NCBI RefSeq assembly: GCF_003056725.1
Contig: NZ_QBKZ01000024.1
Location: forward strand, 203,726 to 240,090
Origin: Mangrovicoccus ximenensis
Lineage (GTDB): Bacteria > Pseudomonadota > Alphaproteobacteria > Rhodobacterales > Rhodobacteraceae
Direction of reading: 5' to 3'
DNA: 36,365 bases
Each line of letters opens with the position of its first letter. The stretch's first letter is position 1. Shown here in pieces: positions 9,908-20,720 of this stretch. The position numbers were made by a program, and so were the translations under genes. The notes beneath the pieces are model-generated. The model was not told the DNA's origin. It ran no database searches and worked only from the letters and a program-made list of their open reading frames with translations.

Positions 9908-10633
9908 GTGAGGGGAACAGCAGCACCAGCCATCGCGATACGCGGACTGACCTGCCGCCTGGGGGACCGAGAGGTCCTTGCCGGGCTCGACTTGTCCTTG
10001 CCGGAACGCCGCATCGGCATCCTCGGCCGCAACGGATCCGGCAAGTCAACGCTGGCCCGCGCCATGGCCGGGCTGATCGACACGGTCGAAGGCAAGGTCA
10101 CCATCGGCGGCGACGACATCCGCAAGGACCGCAAGACGGCCCTGCGCAGGGTCGGCATCCTGTTCCAGAACCCCGAGCACCAGATCATCTTCCCCACCGG
10201 GCTGGAAGAGGTCCGCTTCGGCCTGCTGCAGATGGGCCATCCGAAACGCGAGGCCACCCGGCTGGCAGAGGCGGCGCTGGCCCGGTTCGGCCGTGCGCAT
10301 TGGGCGGAACGCAGCACGGCGGCGCTGAGCCAGGGACAGAAGCACCTGCTCTGCGTGATCTCGCTCCTGGCGATGGAGCCTGCGGTGCTGATCCTCGACG
10401 AGCCCTTCTCCGGCCTCGACATCCCGACGGAACGCGCGCTGCGCCGCGTGCTCGAGGACTATCCCGGCACGCTGGTGCAGATCACCCATGATCCGCAGGT
10501 GATCGCCGCCTATGACCGGGTGCTGTGGATCGACGAGGGGCGGGTCCGGGCCGACGGAACGCCCGATGCGGTGATCCCAGACTACCTGGCGGAAATGACT
10601 GCGGAGGGCGCGGATGCTTTCGCTGACCTCTGA
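9908..10633 (+). CDS. bioM: Biotin ECF transporter ATPase BioM
   Basis: 241 residues. Energy-coupling factor A component with Walker A GRNGSGKST (40-48), a Q-loop in LFQNPEHQIIFPT (the NPE/DxQ form typical of ECF ATPases), signature LSQGQ and Walker B LILDEPFSGLD. It energises biotin uptake with BioN and BioY. The start is read as GTG at 9908, since no ATG precedes the conserved strand IAIRGLTCRLGD. The bioM-bioN-bioY order matches the known three-gene biotin system of Rhodobacter capsulatus. I saw no BioR-type TTAT-N2-ATAA box in the 105 bases upstream. Confidence 0.9.
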   Translation: MRGTAAPAIAIRGLTCRLGDREVLAGLDLSLPERRIGILGRNGSGKSTLARAMAGLIDTVEGKVTIGGDDIRKDRKTALRRVGILFQNPEHQIIFPTGLEEVRFGLLQMGHPKREATRLAEAALARFGRAHWAERSTAALSQGQKHLLCVISLLAMEPAVLILDEPFSGLDIPTERALRRVLEDYPGTLVQITHDPQVIAAYDRVLWIDEGRVRADGTPDAVIPDYLAEMTAEGADAFADL

Positions 10634-11219
10634 GACCCCGACGCCGTTCCACCGCATCCCGGCCGGGGCGAAGCTCGGCGCGCTCGCGCTGGCCTCGGCC
10701 GCGATCTTCCAGATCCCTTCCCCTGCACTGATGGCGCTGCCGGTCGCCGTGGCCGCGGCGCTCTACCTGTCCTGCGGGCTGCGATTCGCCCGGCAGGGGC
10801 TGCGCGCGCTGCGGCCGCTCTGGCCCTTCCTCGCGCTGCTGACGCTCTGGCACGGGATCACGCAGGACTGGGCAAATGGAGCGATGCTCGGGGGACGGCT
10901 CCTGGCCACCGTGGCGCTGGCAAATCTCGTGACCATGACGACCCGGCTCGAGGCGATGATCGCGGTGATGGCGAAGCTGCTCGCGCCGCTGCGCCTGATC
11001 GGCGCCAAGCCCGGCCGCATCGCCTTCGCGATCGGGCTGGTGCTGCGGCTGACGCCGGCCATGCTCGAGCGCGGACGCCAGCTGGGCCTCGCCTGGCGGG
11101 CCCGCGCCCGCAGGCGCCGTCCCGGCTGGCAGATCGTGCTGCCGCTCTTCCTGACGGCGCTCGACGATGCAGACCACATTGCCGACGCGGTGAAGGCCCG
11201 CGGCGGCATTCCCGACTGA
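10614..11219 (+). CDS. bioN: Biotin ECF transporter transmembrane T component BioN
   Basis: 201 residues with four to five hydrophobic segments. Near the C-terminus are the cytoplasmic Arg/Ala-rich coupling helices (AWRARARRRRPGW, then IADAVKARGG), the characteristic EcfT contact sites for the ATPase. The start at 10614 overlaps bioM by 20 bases, indicating translational coupling. Middle gene of bioMNY. Confidence 0.88.
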   Translation: MLSLTSETPTPFHRIPAGAKLGALALASAAIFQIPSPALMALPVAVAAALYLSCGLRFARQGLRALRPLWPFLALLTLWHGITQDWANGAMLGGRLLATVALANLVTMTTRLEAMIAVMAKLLAPLRLIGAKPGRIAFAIGLVLRLTPAMLERGRQLGLAWRARARRRRPGWQIVLPLFLTALDDADHIADAVKARGGIPD

Positions 11220-11250
11220 CACCGCGTCCCCATTCGACAGGAGGATTCCA

Positions 11251-11796
11251 ATGGACCGCGACCTGATCATGATCGCCCTTTTCGCCGCGCTGATCGCGGC
11301 GCTGGGGCTGATCCCCTCCGTCACTTTGATCTCCGGCGTGCCGATCTCGGCGCAAAGCCTTGGCGTCATGCTCTCGGGCGTCATCCTCGGCGCGAAGCGC
11401 GGCGCGCTGGCCGCCGGTCTGGTCGTTCTCATGGTGGCGCTCGGCCTGCCGCTCCTCGCAGGCGGGCGCGGCGGCATCGGCGTCTTCGCCGGGCCGAGCG
11501 TCGGCTTCCTGCTGGGCTGGATCGCCGCCGCCTTTGCTGCCGGCTTGGTGATGGAACACACCCGCCGCCTGCCGGTCTGGGCCGCGGGCACGCTGGCCGC
11601 GTTCCTCGGCGGGATCGTGGTGCTCTACATCCCGGGCATCATCGGCATGTCAGTGATCCTCGACAAGTCGCTGGCCGAGGCCACCGGCTTCGCGCTGCCC
11701 TTCATCCCGGGCGATATCCTGAAATCCGTGGTGGCGGGCGTGCTGGCCGCCGCGCTCCACAAGGCGCGGGCCGGCGTGCTGATGTCCCGCGCCTGA
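11251..11796 (+). CDS. bioY: Biotin-specific substrate-binding S component BioY
   Basis: 181 residues, six membrane helices. It matches BioY in the N-terminal helix followed by VPISAQSLGVMLSGVILGAKRG, the central GGIGVFAGPSVGFLLGW and the C-terminal FIPGDILKSVVAGVLA. It binds biotin in the membrane and works with BioMN, or alone at lower capacity. The ATG at 11251 has AGGAGG upstream. Last gene of the operon, followed by a strong hairpin. Confidence 0.95.
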   Translation: MDRDLIMIALFAALIAALGLIPSVTLISGVPISAQSLGVMLSGVILGAKRGALAAGLVVLMVALGLPLLAGGRGGIGVFAGPSVGFLLGWIAAAFAAGLVMEHTRRLPVWAAGTLAAFLGGIVVLYIPGIIGMSVILDKSLAEATGFALPFIPGDILKSVVAGVLAAALHKARAGVLMSRA

Positions 11797-11815
11797 CACT
11801 GGCGCGGGTGAGGGT

Positions 11816-11840
11816 CCGGGAGAGGGTTTCCCTCTCCCGG
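11816..11840. terminator. Bidirectional terminator between bioY and atoE
   Basis: CCGGGAGAGGG (11816-11826) and CCCTCTCCCGG (11830-11840) form a perfect 11-bp stem with a TTT loop, between the convergent stops at 11796 and 11847. There is no T-tract, but the position and symmetry suit termination from both sides. Confidence 0.7.
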
Positions 11841-11846
11841 CCTGGT

Positions 11847-13153
11847 TCAGAGCCAGGTCAGCCCGATCGAGATCACGATGCCCGACAGGATCAGGTGCAG
11901 CGTGCAGAACCCCATGATGTCCTTGGCCCTGAGCCCGGCGATCCCGAGGATCGGCAGCGCCCAGAACGGCTGCACCATGTTGGTCCAGGCATCTCCCCAG
12001 GCGATCGCCATCGCCGCGCGCGCCGGATCGACGCCGAGCGCCTCCGCAGCAGGCAGGATCACCGGCGCCTGCACCGCCCATTGCCCGCCGCCAGACGGCA
12101 CGAAGAAATTGACGATGCCCGCGCTGATGAAGGACCAGAAGGGCAGGCTCGCCGCCGAGGCCAGCGAGCCAGCGCATCCGAGATCGTCGCCGCCAGCCCC
12201 GAAGACACCATGATCGCCATGATGCCTGCGTAGAACGGGAACTGGATCACGATCCCTGCCCCGCCCTTCACGCCTTCGGCAAGGCTCGCCAGCAGGTTCC
12301 GCGCGCTTCCATGCAGCACGATCGCGACCATCAGGAAGAGGAAGTTGACGATATTGAGCGTCAGCGTCCCCGAGCGCAGGAAGTAGTCGACCAGATAGGC
12401 CAGCCCTGACAGCCCGACGAGCACCGGCAGGAGCTTGCTGTCCATCATCCGCTCGGACGGCGTGTCCGCCGCCGCGGTTTCCGGCGACGGTTCGCCGAGC
12501 AGCTTCGGGTCCACGTAGACGCTTTCGCTCTCGGGCGGCAGCATCGCCCGGTTCACCAGCGGCACGATGACCACCAGTGCCAGGACGATCGCCAGGTTGA
12601 AGACCGAGAAGATCGTCTGGCCGGTTCCGATCACGCCGATCTGTCCCGAGAAGGTATGGCCGTCGGTCGCAATGGCCAGCGGGATCGATCCCGCCAGGCC
12701 GCCATGCCAGATCAGGAAGCCCGAATAGGCGGAGGCGACAAGAAGCCGGTAGTCGACCCGGACCTTTCGGGCGATCTCCTTGGCGAAAAGCGCGCCGACC
12801 ACCAGGCCGAAGCCCCAGTTGAGCCAGCTCGCCGCCAACGAGACATAGCTGACCAGCAGGATCGCCGCGCCCGGCGAGGTGGCAAGGTCGGCAAGCCGCG
12901 ACAGCCCGCGGCGCACCAGCGGGGTCGAGGCCATCATGTACCCGGTGACGAGCACCAGAAGCATCTGCATGGAGAACTGCAGCAGCGACCAGAAGCCGTC
13001 GCCCCACATGCGCACCACCGCCAGCGGCGACTGCGCCTCGACGATCATGGCTGCGGCGGCGACCGAGACGGTCAGGATCAGGACGAATATGTAGGGATCC
13101 GGAAGGTACCGGTCCATCAGCCGCACGAGCGGCCTGGAAATCACGTTGAGCAA
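11847..13153 (-). pseudogene. atoE: Short-chain fatty acid transporter AtoE, frameshifted
   Basis: Two adjacent frames together give a full-length product (about 435 residues; AtoE is about 440). The first runs from 13153 to about 12164 and ends its homology at MVSSGLAATISDALAR. The second resumes at about 12164 with LASAASLPFWSF and contains the AtoE hallmark VPSGGGQWAVQAP, then AWTNMVQPFWALP. One indel near 12160-12180 (a one-base loss or two-base gain) explains the break. AtoE imports short-chain fatty acids such as acetoacetate or butyrate. The start is TTG at 13153, supported by GGGAGG seven bases upstream. It could be a sequencing error rather than a natural mutation, since both halves keep normal codon use. 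Confidence 0.85.
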
Positions 13154-13289
13154 GCTTTGCCTCCCATTCTGGCAATTGTCCGGACGGGCCGGACCTCATG
13201 CCTTCAGGTGGCATGGCCACGGGCACCCTGTCGCCGGGACCAGATGTCGGGGGACGCCGCCTCACCCCTTCGTGAACGGCTTCGCCGGC

Positions 13290-13305
13290 GTCTCGCACGC
13301 GAGAC
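13290..13305. repeat. Partition-site-like palindrome, copy 1 (near-perfect)
   Basis: GTCTCGCACGCGAGAC, symmetrical except for the two central bases, 8 bases beyond the stop of the replication initiator gene. It belongs to a family of three similar palindromes (also 15061-15076 and 17625-17644) around the replication module, as expected for ParB-binding centromere sites. The rest of 13154-13313 holds only the atoE ribosome site and upstream region. Confidence 0.7.
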
Positions 13306-13313
13306 AGGCGAGG

Positions 13314-14573
13314 TCAGGCCTCGCCGCGCTCCGGCAGGCCCTCGGGGATCAGCCCCGACCAGAAGGCATGCACCTTGGGAAAGACGCCGCGCGCCTGCCA
13401 GCCGTAGCGGCGGAACTGGCCCTTCTCGAACTCGTCGGTCAGCCCCAGCTCGAACCGGTCTCGGATCGCCTTGCGGCTGACCGAGCTGCGTTTCTCGAGG
13501 TTTGCCTCGATCGCCTCGAGGCAGGCGCGGCGCCAGCGCGCCTCCTCCGCCAGCTCCTGCTCGCGGCGCGCCTCTTCCAGCTCCGCCTCGCTCGGCACTG
13601 CCGGAGGCAGCGGCGCCGACACTGCCGCGGCCTCCTCGGCTTCGGCACGGCGGTAATCGCCGTTGATCGCCGCGGTCAGGTAGCCGGCCGGAGTCTTACG
13701 CACCCTGCCCTTGCGGCGCTCTTCTTCGACGAAGTCGAGCTTTTCCGAGACATAGGCCTCGCCATGTTCGCCAATCCAGCGCTGTGCCAGACGCGCCGAA
13801 ACCCCGTTTTCGACCAGCCGCCGGAAAGCCTCGGACTTGCGCACCGCGTCATCATCGCCGAGATCGAACAGCGTCTCTTGGCCATTGCGGGTGATCAGGA
13901 AGCGGACGAATTTCACCTTTCGGCTTTCGCGCCGGGTCTCGGCGACCAGGGAGATGTCCGAGACCGCGTTCACCTCCTTCACCGCCGGCTTGATGATCTT
14001 GGCGTTGAGCTTGGAGAAATCCTCGTAATAGGCGCTGTCATCCACGCCCATCAGGCGGCGGAAGACGTCGATCTCCCACCAGCCGGTCGAGCCTGTGCGC
14101 ACGAAACGGAAGCAGTTCTCGTAGAGTGCCAGCGCATGGCCGGAGGTGAAGTTGCGCTGGATGCGCATGTTGATCATCGAGAAGACCGACGGATCGTAGA
14201 GCTTCGCCGCCAGCGGCGCGGCATAGGCGTATTCGCAGACCCCGCCGGCGAGCTTGGCGTAGGAGATCAGCGAGCTGACGCCCCATTCCTCCTCGCCGTC
14301 ATCGCCCAGCATGTTCCATTCGGCCGTGGTCTCGGCCAGCGCCCTGAGCGCAGCCTTCAGCGTGTCCCGGTCGCGCGACGCATAGCCCGACATGGCGCAG
14401 AGCGTTTCGGCATCGATCCTGTGCGAGGATTTCGTGGTCAAATCGTCATAGGCGTGCAGCAGCAGGCAGTTCGACAGCTTGCGCTGCAACAGCGTGAGCT
14501 TGCCGCCGATATGGATCGCGGCCACGTGTTTGCGCAGGCTTTCGCGCTCTGTGATCTGACGGAATTCGGTCAC
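13314..14573 (-). CDS. Plasmid/chromid replication initiator, Rep_3 (RepB) type
   Basis: 419 residues. The N-terminal half follows the Rep_3 initiator pattern of two winged helices: IGGKLTLLQRKLSNCLLLHA, a middle section with SSLISYAKLAGGV, then the second domain with RNFTSGHALALYENCFRFVR and VDDSAYYEDFSKLNAKIIKPAV. Such proteins bind iterons as monomers and open the origin. The C-terminal third is charged and coiled-coil-like (AELEEARREQELAEEARWRR), with a terminal domain of unknown role. The start is GTG at 14573; the upstream ribosome site is weak, which fits low expression. It is transcribed away from the iteron array and divergently from parAB. DnaA-like replicases of Rhodobacterales are an alternative family, but no homology to DnaA or its ATPase motifs is seen. 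Confidence 0.85.
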   Translation of the reverse strand: MTEFRQITERESLRKHVAAIHIGGKLTLLQRKLSNCLLLHAYDDLTTKSSHRIDAETLCAMSGYASRDRDTLKAALRALAETTAEWNMLGDDGEEEWGVSSLISYAKLAGGVCEYAYAAPLAAKLYDPSVFSMINMRIQRNFTSGHALALYENCFRFVRTGSTGWWEIDVFRRLMGVDDSAYYEDFSKLNAKIIKPAVKEVNAVSDISLVAETRRESRKVKFVRFLITRNGQETLFDLGDDDAVRKSEAFRRLVENGVSARLAQRWIGEHGEAYVSEKLDFVEEERRKGRVRKTPAGYLTAAINGDYRRAEAEEAAAVSAPLPPAVPSEAELEEARREQELAEEARWRRACLEAIEANLEKRSSVSRKAIRDRFELGLTDEFEKGQFRRYGWQARGVFPKVHAFWSGLIPEGLPERGEA

Positions 14574-14670
14574 TGCTCGACTCGGTGTTCTGGCATGTTC
14601 CAGAGATTTCCCAGACCGACCCGCGTGTCAAGCATCATGGGTCGGTATTGCGGGTATGTTTCGGGCGCAG

Positions 14671-14934
14671 GACACGCAAACGGGTCGGTTTCCGGAGGAA
14701 GCCGTCACGCAGATGGGTTGGTTTTGGGAATCCAGACCGGTGGCGACCGGGAATTCGGCGCTTATAGCGGCCTATTCCGGGCTCCGCGAGTCGAAAATGC
14801 CCTGATCGGACCACCTTTTTTTCCTGTCACGCCAAGGGGTAGGTTTCATCACGCAAATGGGTCGGTTTTGACACGCAGATGGGTATCGAAGATCACGCAG
14901 ACGGGTTGGGTATGTCATGCATCCGGGTCGGAAC
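14671..14934 (+). repeat. Iterons of the replication origin (seven copies)
   Basis: 21-base units with core TCACGCARAYGGGTYGGTTT start at 14671, 14704, 14826, 14848, 14870, 14892 and 14914, all in the same direction. The last five are spaced exactly 22 bases apart, two helical turns, so all would be bound on one DNA face. The first two are 33 bases apart. The units at 14870, 14892 and 14914 diverge at their 3' ends. They are the expected binding sites of the adjacent initiator. Confidence 0.88.
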
Positions 14935-15030
14935 CTTTATTCAACTTATTGTTTTTACGTGTATTTCGTGGCATCAAAGTTCCTAAAGATCTCCAAAAGG
15001 ATTCATAGTTTGCTGATGCCTTTTCGAATT

Positions 15031-15045
15031 TTCGGAAGATCCGAA
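15031..15045. promoter_or_regulatory. Inverted repeat upstream of parA
   Basis: TTCGGA-AGA-TCCGAA, perfect 6-bp arms, about 125 bases before the parA start and next to the AT-rich tract. Possible operator for parAB autoregulation or part of the origin. Function is inferred from position only. Confidence 0.4.
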
Positions 15046-15060
15046 TACTTCGTTGCAGGC

Positions 15061-15076
15061 GTCTCGCGCGCGTGAC
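15061..15076. repeat. Partition-site-like palindrome, copy 2 (one mismatch)
   Basis: GTCTCGCGCGCGTGAC differs from the perfect palindrome of copy 3 by one base (T for A in the right arm). It lies 95 bases upstream of the parA start, between origin and partition operon. Confidence 0.7.
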
Positions 15077-15171
15077 AGGAAGGCGCCCTTGGGTTATGAG
15101 TCGCTGCAAGAGCTGTGTTCGCGGTTTTCCCGGACAACTAAGCAAATCAGGAACATCGAGGCGGATCGGAA

Positions 15172-16542
15172 ATGAGCAGTCAAACCCCGTCCATCACATT
15201 GCAACATATCGATCCGGCGGATGCCTTGGAAGATGTGCCTGCACGCGTGACGACTGACCGGTTCACGGTCGCTGCCGAGATTTGCATGCGCGCCCGCGAT
15301 GACCTCGCACGCCGCGGCTACAAGCCCGATGGCGCAAAGCAGCTCCGGCTCTTCGGAATCTGGGAAATCACCACCTTCATGATCCCCGTCTCCGCGCAGC
15401 ATCTGCGGCGCGTGCTCAAGGCCAATCCGGAGCTCCCGCAGGGCGTCTCCGAGAAGCCGGGCGGGGCCAAGATGTTCACGCTCGAAGAAGTCAACACGAT
15501 CCGCGCCTTCCTGGATCACGAGGGTCAGCAGGGCAAGGGGTACCGTCCTTATCGCCCGGCAGACAGCTCAGCCAAGATCGTGTCGGTCTGCAACTTCAAG
15601 GGCGGGGTTGCAAAGACGACGACGGGCGCACATCTCGCGATGGCGGCGGCGCTCGACGGTTACCGCGTGCTGGTCGTCGATCTCGACAGCCAAGCCAGCA
15701 TGTCGACCATGTTCGGCACGCTGGCCGAGGACGAGGCCCAGACGGCCTATGCCGTGATTGCCCGCCACCGCGCCCGCCATGTCGCCGCCTCGATGGGGAT
15801 CGACGACTATGACAGCCCGGAACTCGACGAGGATGTGCGCGACGCGGCCAAGGTGACGGCCGATGACGTGATCTTCGGCACGCATTGGCCGACCATCGAC
15901 ATCCTGCCTGCGCAGCTCAACCTCTATTGGGCGGAATTCCAGGTCCCCGTCTGGATGCAGTCGCATCGCAGCTGGCAGTTCTGGGACGCGCTCGAGGGTT
16001 TCCTGCATGACGAGCGCCTGCTGGAAGACTACGACATCATCCTGATCGACACGCCCCCTGCCCTCGGCTACCTGACGATCAATGCGCTCTCGGCCGCCGA
16101 CATACTGCTGATCCCGGTTGGCGCCAGCTTCATCGAGTTCGACTCGACCGGCCGCTTCTTCGACATGCTCTACACCACCTTCGCGTCGATCGAGGACAGC
16201 ATGGCGCGGATTTCGGATCAGGCGCCGAAGTTTTCCTGGGATGCGGTGCAGGTGTTGCTGACGCGCTATGATGACGCCCAGCAGGCCGAGCTGGCCAACG
16301 TCATCCAAGTCTATCTCGACGATTTTGTCGCCCAGCACCGGCAGGAATTCACTGCGCTGGTCGGCCAGGCCGGCGAGCGGGTCTCTGGAATCTACGAGGC
16401 CAGCCATGCCGATTTCAACCGCGACACCTACCGTCGCGGACGCGAGACCTTCGACCGCTGCTACCATGAGTTCAAGAAGCTGCTGATCGGCTGCTGGGAA
16501 CGCGACCGGGTCGAGGCAGAGGCCAGGGAGGCCGCAGAATGA
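15172..16542 (+). CDS. parA: Partition ATPase ParA with N-terminal DNA-binding extension
   Basis: 456 residues. The first ~120 form a helix-turn-helix type region (ISAQHLRR-like and MFTLEEVNTIRAF segments) as in large type Ia ParA/RepA proteins that repress their own promoter. The deviant Walker A is KGGVAKTT at 143-150, Walker A' is VLVVDLDSQAS, and Walker B is IILIDTPPALGYLTINAL. It uses ATP to position replicon copies through ParB bound at centromere palindromes. The ATG at 15172 is preceded by GAGG 10 bases upstream. It overlaps parB by four bases (ATGA). Role and architecture fit the parAB operon that accompanies RepA-, RepB- and DnaA-like replicons in Rhodobacterales. Confidence 0.93.
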   Translation: MSSQTPSITLQHIDPADALEDVPARVTTDRFTVAAEICMRARDDLARRGYKPDGAKQLRLFGIWEITTFMIPVSAQHLRRVLKANPELPQGVSEKPGGAKMFTLEEVNTIRAFLDHEGQQGKGYRPYRPADSSAKIVSVCNFKGGVAKTTTGAHLAMAAALDGYRVLVVDLDSQASMSTMFGTLAEDEAQTAYAVIARHRARHVAASMGIDDYDSPELDEDVRDAAKVTADDVIFGTHWPTIDILPAQLNLYWAEFQVPVWMQSHRSWQFWDALEGFLHDERLLEDYDIILIDTPPALGYLTINALSAADILLIPVGASFIEFDSTGRFFDMLYTTFASIEDSMARISDQAPKFSWDAVQVLLTRYDDAQQAELANVIQVYLDDFVAQHRQEFTALVGQAGERVSGIYEASHADFNRDTYRRGRETFDRCYHEFKKLLIGCWERDRVEAEAREAAE

Positions 16543-17624
16543 GCCGCAAGCGCCTGGGATCCATAGACAGGGATTCAATCAAGGACATCCGCGCCGGCGC
16601 GGAGAAGACGGCCGCCGAACGCCGCGAGCTGGCGCTGGGAAAGGCGCCGCCGATCGGAAAGATGGCCGGCTCCGCCGCCTCAAGCGTCGAAGAGGAACTG
16701 CTGCGGCTGCGCAAGGAGAACTCCGGTCTGCGCAGCGACAGCAGCGCCTATGCCGAGGCGCGCGAGGATGGCCGTGTCGTCGAACTGGTGCCGCTCGACG
16801 ACATCGACCTGCACGCCCTGGCACGCGATCGCCGGATGCTCGACCGGGCGGGCGAGGCCTGGGAAGAGCTCAAGGCCTCGATTGCCGCCCGCGGCCAGCA
16901 GGTGCCGGTGGAGCTGGGGCCGCGGGACGGGCCGGACGGCAAATGGCGGCTGATCAGCGGCTATCGCCGGGTCAGCGTGCTGCGGGAGCTTTTCGAGGAA
17001 ACCGGCGATCCCCAGTTCTCGGAGGTACGGGCGTTGATCCGTGCGCAGCGCGCGACGCTCGAGGACATGGTGGCGATGATCGAGGAGAACGAGATCCGCC
17101 AGGATGTCAGCTTCTACGAGCGCGGCCGGATCTGCTGCCTGGCAGCCGAGCAGGGCGTCTGCGAGACGGTGGATGACGCGATCCTGGCTCTGTTCCCGAA
17201 TTCGAGCCGCAACCGCCGCTACAAGATCCGCAACTTCACCGTCATCCATACAGTCTTCGGTCCCTATCTCGACTACCCGGAGGCGATCGGCGAACGGCTT
17301 GGCGCACGGCTGGCGCAGGCGGTGAAGGACGGGCGCGACCATGAGCTGGCTGGCGTCCTGTCCGATCGCGACACCAAGTTTTCCGATCCGTCGGAGGAGC
17401 TGGCGCTACTGGAAGCCTTCGCCGATGCCAAGGGGCCGTTCGGTGCGGCGAAGCCGGCCGCTCCGAAAGCCCTGGCTGCCGACTGGGCCGGTGAGGGAAT
17501 GCGCATCCGTGCCAGCGCAAGGAACGGCAAGGTCACCCTCAAGCTCGAAGGGATCGAAGCGGAAGACGCGGAGGACTTGGAAGATATCGTCGCGCGCATC
17601 GCTGAAAGCCTGCGGGACGGCTAG
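16539..17624 (+). CDS. parB: Partition protein ParB
   Basis: 361 residues. A charged N-terminal tail for contact with ParA leads into a short coiled coil (VEEELLRLRKENSGLRS). The ParB/RepB N-terminal domain follows with VPLDDIDLHALARD, GYRRVSVLRELF and ENEIRQDVSFYERG, then a helix-turn-helix region (VDDAILALFPNSSRNRRYKI) for sequence-specific centromere binding and a C-terminal dimerisation part. The start overlaps parA (ATGA). The perfect 20-bp palindrome at 17625-17644 begins immediately after the stop and is a probable binding site. Confidence 0.92.
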   Translation: MSRKRLGSIDRDSIKDIRAGAEKTAAERRELALGKAPPIGKMAGSAASSVEEELLRLRKENSGLRSDSSAYAEAREDGRVVELVPLDDIDLHALARDRRMLDRAGEAWEELKASIAARGQQVPVELGPRDGPDGKWRLISGYRRVSVLRELFEETGDPQFSEVRALIRAQRATLEDMVAMIEENEIRQDVSFYERGRICCLAAEQGVCETVDDAILALFPNSSRNRRYKIRNFTVIHTVFGPYLDYPEAIGERLGARLAQAVKDGRDHELAGVLSDRDTKFSDPSEELALLEAFADAKGPFGAAKPAAPKALAADWAGEGMRIRASARNGKVTLKLEGIEAEDAEDLEDIVARIAESLRDG

Positions 17625-17644
17625 GCGTCTCGCGCGCGAGACGC
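17625..17644. repeat. Partition-site palindrome, copy 3 (perfect 20 bp)
   Basis: GCGTCTCGCGCGCGAGACGC is a perfect 20-base palindrome directly after the parB stop. It is the longest and best of the three copies and the likeliest primary centromere. Confidence 0.75.
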
Positions 17645-17785
17645 TCTTGACCCGAGGGCAGATGCCGCATTCCGTCGGTGACCTCAGGCGCTAACATGGG
17701 CCTGCGGGGAGGGCGTTTTCCTTCCTCCGCGGGAGTCCCGCCGCCGTTCGGGTGGGGACCGGCCACAGCTTAACGAGGGTCCGCC

Positions 17786-20362
<2,577 letters not shown>

Positions 20363-20585
20363 CGACGCCTGATCCGGGATGCCGTGCGCCGGAGCGGCCG
20401 GGCGGTCGTTTCGGCTGTTCCGGGCGAGGCTCCCTTGTCAGGTTGCTGCATCGCGGGATGCAAGGCTCTGCCAAGTTGACGATCGTTCGGCATGGGCAAT
20501 GGCTCTGCTCGTGCCGAACCTCGAAGTCTCGTCTTGACCGAAAACTTCCGTTCCCGCAGCCCGTCACCCGCTACGCGGGTGACTG
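20363..20585. other. Intergenic stretch after ppc with hairpins
   Basis: No gene is supported. Two hairpins are visible: TGCATC-GCGG-GATGCA (20447-20462) and a 9-bp stem GTCACCCGC-TAC-GCGGGTGAC (20563-20583). Neither has a T-run. The second lies just before a transposase remnant and may be either a terminator or part of element debris. Confidence 0.4.
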
Positions 20586-20720
20586 ACCTATCGGTTCTCT
20601 CCGGTGCCTTCGCTCTGTTGAGGGTGCCCTTGCCGAGCGCGGTGTCACGGTTTCCCGCGAAACGATCCATGGCTGGGCAGGACGCTACTCGAGGGTGGCG
20701 CGGCTATCTGCGCCCCTGAC
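20586..20720 (+). pseudogene. IS6-family transposase fragment
   Basis: The plus strand encodes, with one frame change, a YRFS-type piece then SVEGALAERGVTVSRETIHGWAGRY. This matches the helix-turn-helix region of IS6-family transposases (compare VEEMLAERGxxVSYETIRRW, seen in the better copy at 33918). The rest of the element is missing and no terminal repeats are visible. It overlaps, antisense, the abnormal 3' end of the adenosine kinase gene. Confidence 0.6.

Larger units (their letters stand above)
14574..15171. other. Replication origin region
   Basis: The 598-base gap between rep and parA holds no gene. In order it contains degenerate iteron-like sequences near 14611-14648 (one inverted, one direct), two spaced iterons, a 22-bp-phased array of five iterons (14826-14934), a markedly AT-rich stretch (about 14935-15030) suited to strand opening, an inverted repeat TTCGGA-AGA-TCCGAA (15031-15045) and a partition-type palindrome (15061-15076). 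The arrangement is that of an iteron-controlled theta origin. Confidence 0.8.

Noticed and set aside
14671..14934. Short regular repeats as a CRISPR array
   Set aside because: The 21-base units have only a one-base spacer in the phased part and vary internally. There are no unique spacers or cas genes. Position between rep and parA fits iterons.
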